Positions 57,600 through 64,000 of a stretch of 64,000 nt of DNA are shown here, in pieces. The notes under the pieces are model-generated. The model ran no database searches. It saw only the letters and a program-made list of their open reading frames with translations, and was not told where the DNA came from. Made by a program: the position numbers and the translations under genes. The stretch is from Manis javanica (Eukaryota; Chordata; Mammalia; Pholidota; Manidae), in contig NC_133164.1 in the NCBI RefSeq assembly GCF_040802235.1, forward strand, positions 114,408,302 to 114,472,301, read 5' to 3'. How positions within the stretch are numbered: the stretch's first letter is position 1; every line of letters begins with the position of its first letter.

Positions 57600-59130
57600 T
57601 CTTCACCCATACCTCCAACCACAGCACCTGAATTTGGAAGACAGAGGTCACTCCATCCTCTTGTTTCCCACTGCAATGTTCTGTTCCTATTTTTCCCAGT
57701 CAAATGTAGAAGGTGAGTTCATGGCACATTATCATCCTTTGCCCAGTAAAAGCCCCTCTATTCACTCAATTATTTATGGGCAATAACTTATTCATTCCAT
57801 TTTAGTGCCATTACCCATTTTTATTCTCTTTTCCCAACATAAGCAACTATTCTAATGTCTTTTTTTTTATGCTGTTGAAAAAGTTATGTTATTTTGAAAA
57901 AGGTGTATTTTTTGTGTGTGTGTTCATGCATTTGCAACTTACATAAAAGCTATTGGGTCATATATCAAATTCTGTTGTTTTTTTAAAAATATTATTACTG
58001 AGAATAATGTTTGTAAGATCTGTCCACGTTGCTGCACGTGCATCAAGTCTGTGCTCCTTTCTTCTCTGTTGTACTCCATGAAGGTTAGCCATCAACCTTT
58101 ATCTGCTCTTCTAGCAGCAAATTGCCCCAGTCTTGCTTCCAACTCCACACTTCTTCAGACAATGCTACAATAAATATCCTTATATATTTCCCCTTAGGAG
58201 TCTGTGTGAGAAATTCATTGGGATATAAACTCAGGAGTGGAAATGCTGGAACACATTGCAGGCTTATATGCAATTTACCGGCATGTACCAGATGCTCTCC
58301 ACAGGGGCTGCTGCCGTTTGCATCCCACTAGCAGTGCTTGTGGGCCCCTATATCTCCACGATCTCATCAATTTTCCAGCTTTCCAGTTTTTGCTCATCTA
58401 ATAGATGTAAAGTGATGTCTCTTTTAATATACATGTCTCTGATTTCTAATAAGTTGGAGCATCTCTTCATATATATATATATATATACTTGTTAACCTTG
58501 GGTTTCTTATTCATATACCCTTTGACAATTTTTTTCTCTCTGGTTGTTGTCATCCTGTCAATTAACAGAGGTTGCATACTGTTTTCTAAATAGTATTCCC
58601 TTGCTTAAGATATGCAAGATCCTCTCCCATTTTTTCTGTTAGATCTCTCCATGGTATATTCTTTGAACAGGAATCTTTTATTTTGAGGAAACCAACCTTA
58701 TGTATATACCTTATTAGTTTATTTTTGAAATTTTAAGAAGTCTTTTTTTACTTCCTTGAAATTTTAAGAAAAGTTTCATATATCCTTTACTTTTATTCAT
58801 TTTAAAGCTTATTATCTCTCACATTGATCATTAATCTGTTTTGCATGTATTATAAAGTAGGGATTAATATTTCTTCTTTTATCCCATTTATTTATGGAGA
58901 TCTTTATCAGGATTGCATTCCAATACATAAAAATGAGTGTATGTCTGAGCTGTGTAGTCTGTTCTAGTGGTCTGTCTGTTCCTGCATGCATCCCACACCA
59001 GGCTTATTACCAAAGTTCTATAATATCTTGGTACTTGGTAATGTAGTTGAAACTGGGTAATGTATGACTGCCCCTCTTTGCGCTTCTTTTTCAATGCTGA
59101 ATATTTTTGGTGGACATTATACATCTTAGA
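57600..59130 (-). repeat. L1M/HAL1 LINE, antisense, long but fragmented
   Basis: GACAATGCTACAATAAATATCC, ACTCAGGAGTGGAAATGCTG, CATGTACCAGATGCTCTCC, TTTGACAATTTTTTTCTC, GTCTGTTCTAGTGGTCTGTC and CAATGCTGAATATTTTTGGTGG follow antisense L1M ORF2. Old, with indels and an internal (AT)n at 58,469-58,487. Confidence 0.65.
58469..58487 (+). repeat. (AT)n short microsatellite
   Basis: About nine AT units in the L1M fragment. Confidence 0.9.
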
Positions 59131-59177
59131 CTAAATTTACAAATCCTCAAAAACAAGCCAATTGCAACTTCAATTGG

Positions 59178-59695
59178 TATCTATTCATTTCCTGCTATTG
59201 CTGTAATAACAAATTATCACAAATTTAGTGGCTTAAAACAACAGAAACTTATTCTCTTGCAGTTCTGTAGGTCAGAAATCAGAAATGGTCTTTCCTTGCT
59301 AAAGTCAAGGTGTCAGCAGAGCTGCATTGTCTTCTGGAGAGTTTGGGGGGCAGAATCTGTTTCTTTGCCCTCTCTGGCTTTTAGGGAACCCTTGCTTCCT
59401 TAACTCGTAGCCGCCTCCTCCATCTTCACATGCACAGCAGCAGAGCCTCTCTCCGACCCTGCTTCGATTGCCACAGTTCCCTCTGACCGCAGCTGGGAAA
59501 GATCCTCCACATTTGAGGATTCTTGTGACTATAAAGCCCCACCTGAGTCATCCAGAGCAATCTCCCCAGCTTTAGGGTGAAAACCTCAATCACATTTGCA
59601 AGTCCTGTTAGCTTCGTAAGGTGACATATTCCCAGATTCAGAGGACTGGGATGCAGACACCTTTGGGGAGCCATTATTCTCCTGAGCATAGAATT
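59178..59695 (-). repeat. MLT1-like ERVL-MaLR LTR, antisense
   Basis: TAATAACAAATTATCACAAAT, AGTGGCTTAAAACAACAGAA, TCTTGCAGTTCTGTAGGTCA, AAGTCAAGGTGTCAGCAGAG, CAATCTCCCCAGC and TTTGGGGAGCCATTATTCTC lie in full reverse-complement order of an LTR of this class. The sister of the 13.5 kb copy. Confidence 0.75.
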
Positions 59696-60044
59696 GCACT
59701 GTATTTACAGATGCATTTGGGAAAAAGTTAAAGAGGTCTGCTTCTCTTTTTATAGAGATCAGTCACTGCGTCCTCCTGTACTAGAGTTCAACATTTTTCT
59801 CCATAAAAGTGCTGTGTATTCTCAGTGAATTCCTAGATTCTTTATAATTTTTGTTACTGTTGTAAATGATGTCTTCCTTTTTAATTTCATTCTCTAATTG
59901 GTATTGTTAGTGTATGGAAGTGCTATTATTCTTATAAATTATTCAGTATCTGCCAGACTTGTCAAAATCTCTTATTAATTCTACTAGTGTTTCTATTGAT
60001 CCTATTGATTCTCTCAAACTTTTCTCTCTTTCCCTGTCTCTAAA

Positions 60045-60275
60045 CCAGGGGTCAGCCCACTATGGCCTTAGTGCCAAATCCAGCCTGCTACTGTATTTGT
60101 AAATAAAGTTTTATTGGCACATAGCTACACCTATTTGTTTGCATCTTGTCTATAGCAGCATTCACTCTACAGTGGCAAAGTTTAGCAGTTGTGACAGAGA
60201 TTTTAAGTGCCCCACAAAACCTAAAATATTTAGTTTGATCCTTTACAGAAAAAGTTTGCCAAACTTTTCTCTAAG
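60045..60275 (-). repeat. hAT-type DNA transposon, antisense
   Basis: GCCAAATCCAGCCTGCTACT, TTTGTAAATAAAGTTTTATTGG, GTTGTGACAGAGATTTTAAG and AAAAAGTTTGCCAAACTTT are the reverse orientation of the element at 31.6 kb. Confidence 0.7.
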
Positions 60276-60279
60276 CTTC

Positions 60280-60920
60280 TTGTCCTTCTCCACATTCCTT
60301 ACGCAAGAGGGAGAAGTCTGAATACTTTACAGAATGTTAAAGGTAGTCTTATACCCCAAGTATTTACTTCTGCCGAAAATCCATTAATTCTTTCTGCAAT
60401 GATACGAATTCAGGGTCATGAGGGCTGATCCATCTCTTTTTAGAATTATGAATCTCTCTAGGCTGACAAGTGTGATTTTGAATCACAGGGGCCTCTGAGT
60501 AGTTAATTGCTAAGATGAGACAACTGGCTGCCTGGGTATTGGGGGTGCCTGCAGGTAAGATCCCAGGGAAAAGGAAATGCAATCACTTCAAACTTAACGG
60601 TTTTGCTGCGTTGTGTGGGGCTGCCTGGCCCTCTGATGGAGAGCAACAAAATTTGTATCATGGAAATGCCCTGTCTAGAAAGAATAATAATAATGATGAG
60701 ATAGATATCAAGAGAGACAGTGCTCAGAAGAGCTCAAAGCAACCTTCTGTGCCTCCTCAGTCATCTCAGGTTGAAGGACAGTCATCGTGCTCTGCTAAAG
60801 GTGGCTCACTTGGAAGTCATAAATGAATTTTTAATGCAGAATTCTGTTAGTTATTAAAAATAAGAAAACAGAGAGCTTACAAGAAAGGACCTGTGGGACA
60901 GGCACTTAGAAAAAATTGTT
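60280..60920. other. Intergenic, no gene recognised
   Basis: Contains a 103-codon + strand frame (60,515-60,826), rich in Ser, Gln, Asn and Lys, without a domain I recognise. Confidence 0.35.
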
Positions 60921-60924
60921 CATT

Positions 60925-61560
60925 CACTTCAGCCTGGCATTTAGAGTCCTCTATAATTTGCCCATCCATTAGTCGTCCCCAAACGTGGCTGCGCCGCAGA
61001 ATCACCCAGGGTGCTTTAAAACTACAGATTTCTTGAGCTCTGATTCAAAACCTCCTGAATCAAAATCTCAGGAGGTGGGATCCTAGAATCTTTACTTTTA
61101 AAAAGCTTGTGAATAGATTCTTAGGTGTCTAGCCCAACCTTGTGCTAAAATACCGCTTGCACTTTACTATCCTGCTCCCCATTACTATACCTCATGTACT
61201 TTCTCTTTAAGAAAATTGATATACTTGTCCTCCTCTCACCAGATTTTTTTTGTCTTTATTACCATGTGGCCCCTTAAAATCCCCACACATTCGGCTACCC
61301 AAATACTCCTGGCCTTTCAAGCCCAGCTGATGTATCACAGAGCTTCCAGGACTGTCCAGGGAGAAGCAACCGGTTCTTTCCTGGAGTTCCCGAGGCAATC
61401 TGTGGTGCTGTTGTGCAGTCACACAAACTTTTAGTCTCTGCTCCTTGCAGGCAGGACGGTCCTGCGAATTAAACAACTTCGTGTCTTTCATAATTCTCAG
61501 CAGCGGCCTGATTTGATGCAAGGTGTGTTTTCAAAAAAAGTTTGCTCAATGAATGACAAT
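60925..61560 (+). repeat. L2 LINE 3' region, sense, interrupted by a MER5-type element
   Basis: The left part reads TTCACTTCAGCCTGGCATTT and CCTCTATAATTTGCCC. After the insertion L2 resumes at about 61,140 with TACTATACCTCATGTACTTT, CTGATGTATCACAGAGCTTCC and CAAAAAAAGTTTGCTCAATGAATG. The nesting shows that the MER5 copy is younger than the L2. Confidence 0.6.
60972..61137 (+). repeat. MER5B-like hAT element nested in L2
   Basis: GTCGTCCCCAAACGTGGCTG, GCAGAATCACCCAGGGTGCT, CTCAGGAGGTGGGATCC and TTAGGTGTCTAGCCCAACC follow the MER5 pattern. Confidence 0.6.
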
Positions 61561-61564
61561 TAAT

Positions 61565-62335
61565 TGAAGAGCGATGGCCATCCAGAGACCCCCCTGCTAC
61601 TACAAAGACTACTCTGTAACAATAAAGAGTAAAGGGCTCAAAGACATCCGAAGCTCAAATCTTTGCCTCTTTTCTCTGAGTTTTTTTTTTTTTAATGGAT
61701 AATTTTTTGGAAATTCTCCAGTAAATTTTCACTCATTAAGCCCGTTTTTTGTTTTCGGTCAAGAGCTACTTGTAATGTACTAGATTTTACCCAATGAATG
61801 AGGACTATGGACTTTGGCTGACTGAGTATCAGTGCCAGCCGGGGTCCGTGTGCTCTGCCACCACGGGCATTCCTTACGGTCACACCTCAGCCACACAGGT
61901 CCTCAGACTCAGTGTCAGATGTGTACAGAACTGGGGGCCTGAGAAACTCTGTGTCAGTGATATTAATGGCAGAAGTTTATGTGAAAAGTGATGGTATGCT
62001 CAAAACAGAAATAAGATTGAAAAGCCAAACACACATTTTATGTTGCTGTACCTGGAATACCCACAACTGGGGTCTTGTCTTCTATTATGTAGCAAGGCTA
62101 AGTGGGGTGGCAGGGGGAAATTTTGGTCAGGAAGGAGACTAACTTCAGAAGTCCTGACTAACGCAGAAGTCCTACAAGGATCGCTCATCCACAAATGGTC
62201 ATATCAGAAGGCCACCTGTGTGTTCCCTGGATGGGTCAAAACTTCCTGATTGGCTTTTTTCCTCTTTAGAAGTGTGAGGAATTTGGAGCCAATTACACAG
62301 TTGGAGGGAACAGTCCCCAAGATTCTGCTTTCACT
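61565..62335. other. Intergenic, no gene recognised
   Basis: Includes a T-run at 61,681-61,692 and possibly an old LTR from 61.8 kb on. Not assigned. Confidence 0.35.
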
Positions 62336-62339
62336 TCTG

Positions 62340-62880
62340 ACATCAAGTTCAAGTTTGAGGGGCTCCCCAAGCCACCCTCAGGTCTGATAATTTGCTAGAA
62401 GGACTCATAGAATTCACTGAGAACTGTTCAACTCACAGTTACGATTTATTGCAAAATAGGTTGCAGATATAAGTTGGTCATGGAAAGAGGTGTGCTGGGC
62501 AGAGTGCAGGAGGGATCTAAATGTGGGGCTGTGGTCATTCTCTTCCCGTGGGGTCATGGGTGTGGTATCTCCTCCTGGCTGAGAAGTGTGACAACACACA
62601 CAAAGTATTGCCCACAGGGAAGCTCATCCAAGCCTGTGTGTCCAGAGGTTTATTGAGGGTCGATCAGATGAAGTCTTTGTGGCTGAAGTTGAGTCTCCAG
62701 CTGTCCTGGAGGCCCAGCAAGTACCTTTACTCATCAGCTCCTTTGGGGGTTGGAACTGATGGTGTGTGAAACTCCCATCATAACTCCCAGAGCCTTGTTA
62801 GACTCTGGAGGCCTAAGGCCCCAGGAAAACAAAAGACTCCCATCAGGAAGGGCATTCAGGCAGTGTCTGGAAGGAAAAGA
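62340..62880 (-). repeat. Old ERVL-type LTR, antisense
   Basis: ACTCATAGAATTCACTGAGA, ACAGTTACGATTTATTGC, TGTGACAACACACACAAAGT, AGGGAAGCTCATCC, GGTTTATTGAGGGTCGATCA and CATCAGGAAGGGCATTCAGG follow a known antisense mammalian LTR (family name uncertain). Confidence 0.55.
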
Positions 62881-62924
62881 AAGAGAATATGACACATACG
62901 CAGAGCCCAACATACTTCCGGCAC

Positions 62925-63095
62925 ATACATGCTATTCAATCTTTACAGTCTTTAGAGAAAGATATTATTTTCTTTACTTACAGGATAAAAGAACAAGGCT
63001 TAAAAGTAATCATAAAAACAGTAAAGGAGCCAGAATGTGAAGTTGGGTCTTGCTGACTCCCAAGGGCATGCTCTTTTCACAATACCAGACATGAA
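62925..63095 (-). repeat. MIR SINE, antisense
   Basis: GATAAAAGAACAAGGCTTAA, AGCCAGAATGTGAAGTTGG and GGGCATGCTCTTTTCACAAT are in antisense MIR order. Confidence 0.6.
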
Positions 63096-63359
63096 TCTGG
63101 GGTGCTGTTTCTCTCTGCCGCCATGAGTGGAGATTTCAGTGTAAGCAGCCACCACTCCTGAGAGATGAGAAGGGATAAGGGGCGCGGTCATCCTGAAGGC
63201 AAAACCCAGTGGGTTCGTATGGGCAGTGCCTACACTGAGCATGATGCGTGTCATCTTCCTCTCTGATCCCCCCAACCTACTTTAGATGATACATAGTGCT
63301 TAGTAATGTTCACATTCTGGAGAAAAAAATTATTAAAGCTTGCTAAATGCCCCTACACA

Positions 63360-63470
63360 TTATCTTTTGTTTTAACTGACTTTAAAGTAAGTATGCTTAT
63401 TTCCAATTTTATAGAGCAGTAAATTGAGGCTCAAAGGATTGTGGGAGCCTTCAAAGGGGGCAACACTTCT
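63360..63470 (-). repeat. MIR SINE fragment, antisense
   Basis: TATTTCCAATTTTATAGAGC and AGTAAATTGAGGCTCAAAGG match the MIR core in reverse. Confidence 0.5.
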
Positions 63471-63474
63471 GCAA

Positions 63475-64000
63475 CCTTCATGAGTTTATAATAAAATATG
63501 GGATTTAATGCCTCCTCAGAACATGGTTTTAAGTGTAGGGGAAATTAAGAGGGAAAATTATTTTGAACTCTAAAGAGTTGTACATAAAGCAATCAATCCT
63601 ACCAGGTTTTAGGGCTCCCAGCCCAGAGAAGGGTCCTGTGCATCAATCTGAAAGGCGGATACCTGTGAATCAGCCAGCTCCTAGCAGTGTCATCCTATAA
63701 ATCACCTATAGCCCCTAGAGGAGGTAAAGGCAGCCAAACGCTATATTTAGTAGATCTTAGACTTGTAATTAAATGACAAGAAGAGAAGCTGGAGACAAGG
63801 TGACTAGCTAGAAGTATGACTCAGCAGGACACACACTTCTAGTCTGGTAATGTCACACCATTGTTATTTTGGGATGAAAAAATTGATTTGAATTAATTTA
63901 AGATCCCCAACATTGGTTTCTGTAAGAATCAAGACATTTTTATTTTAGGGAATGAGAATAAGATCAATGGTATGGTACATTTAATCAGCAAACAAAATTT
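63475..64000. other. Intergenic to right edge, no gene recognised
   Basis: AT-rich sequence with no open frame or repeat that I can name. Confidence 0.4.

Noticed and set aside
60515..60826. 103-codon frame beginning MRQLAAW
   Set aside because: Low-complexity Ser/Asn/Gln/Lys content, no domain and no transcript signals. It is noted in the intergenic entry only.

Overview
The window is nuclear DNA from a placental mammal. It contains two clade B (ovalbumin-type, intracellular) serpin genes, both on the + strand, followed by about 41 kb with no recognisable gene. The proteins read as orthologues of SERPINB10 (bomapin) and SERPINB8, adjacent members of the serpin cluster at human 18q21-22. Split genes with GT/AG introns, one CpG island, old L1, L2, MIR, MER20 and MER5 copies, and ERVL-MaLR LTRs all fit this. 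I saw no Alu, rodent B1/B2, or obvious carnivore, equid or ruminant tRNA-SINE, so I cannot name the species.

Region 1 (1-8.8 kb): the last four coding exons of SERPINB10. The frame is open and splice sites are canonical. Earlier exons lie left of the window. The four exons give 273 residues ending in a normal serpin C-terminus. The aligned P1 residue is Lys, where human has Arg as I recall it.

Region 2 (8.8-22.7 kb): the complete coding part of SERPINB8. A CpG-island promoter at about 10.0-11.1 kb is followed by a probable 5' untranslated exon and six coding exons from 14,410 to 22,530. They encode 374 residues. The reactive loop carries Arg-Asn-Ala-Arg followed by Cys, which keeps the R-X-X-R furin-type motif. 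The shared exon sizes in the two genes (118, 143, about 153-156 and 405 nt) show they are tandem duplicates. An LTR-rich patch (11.5-14.3 kb) fills the first large intron.

Region 3 (22.7-64 kb): intergenic. It holds interspersed repeats (L2, MIR, HAL1/L1M, an L1 3' end, hAT elements, MLT1 LTRs), three dinucleotide microsatellites, and two LTRs that appear to have target-site duplications (48,951-49,320 and 50,635-51,741). I found no coding gene, tRNA, rRNA or CRISPR array there.

Both proteins are expected to be nucleocytoplasmic serine-protease inhibitors with no signal peptide. I found no clearly undescribed system. The most useful leads are the reactive-loop residues, the short SERPINB10-SERPINB8 gap without a visible HMSD-like unit, and the LTR structures. 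Repeat family names come from recognition of consensus sequence by eye, so their boundaries are approximate.
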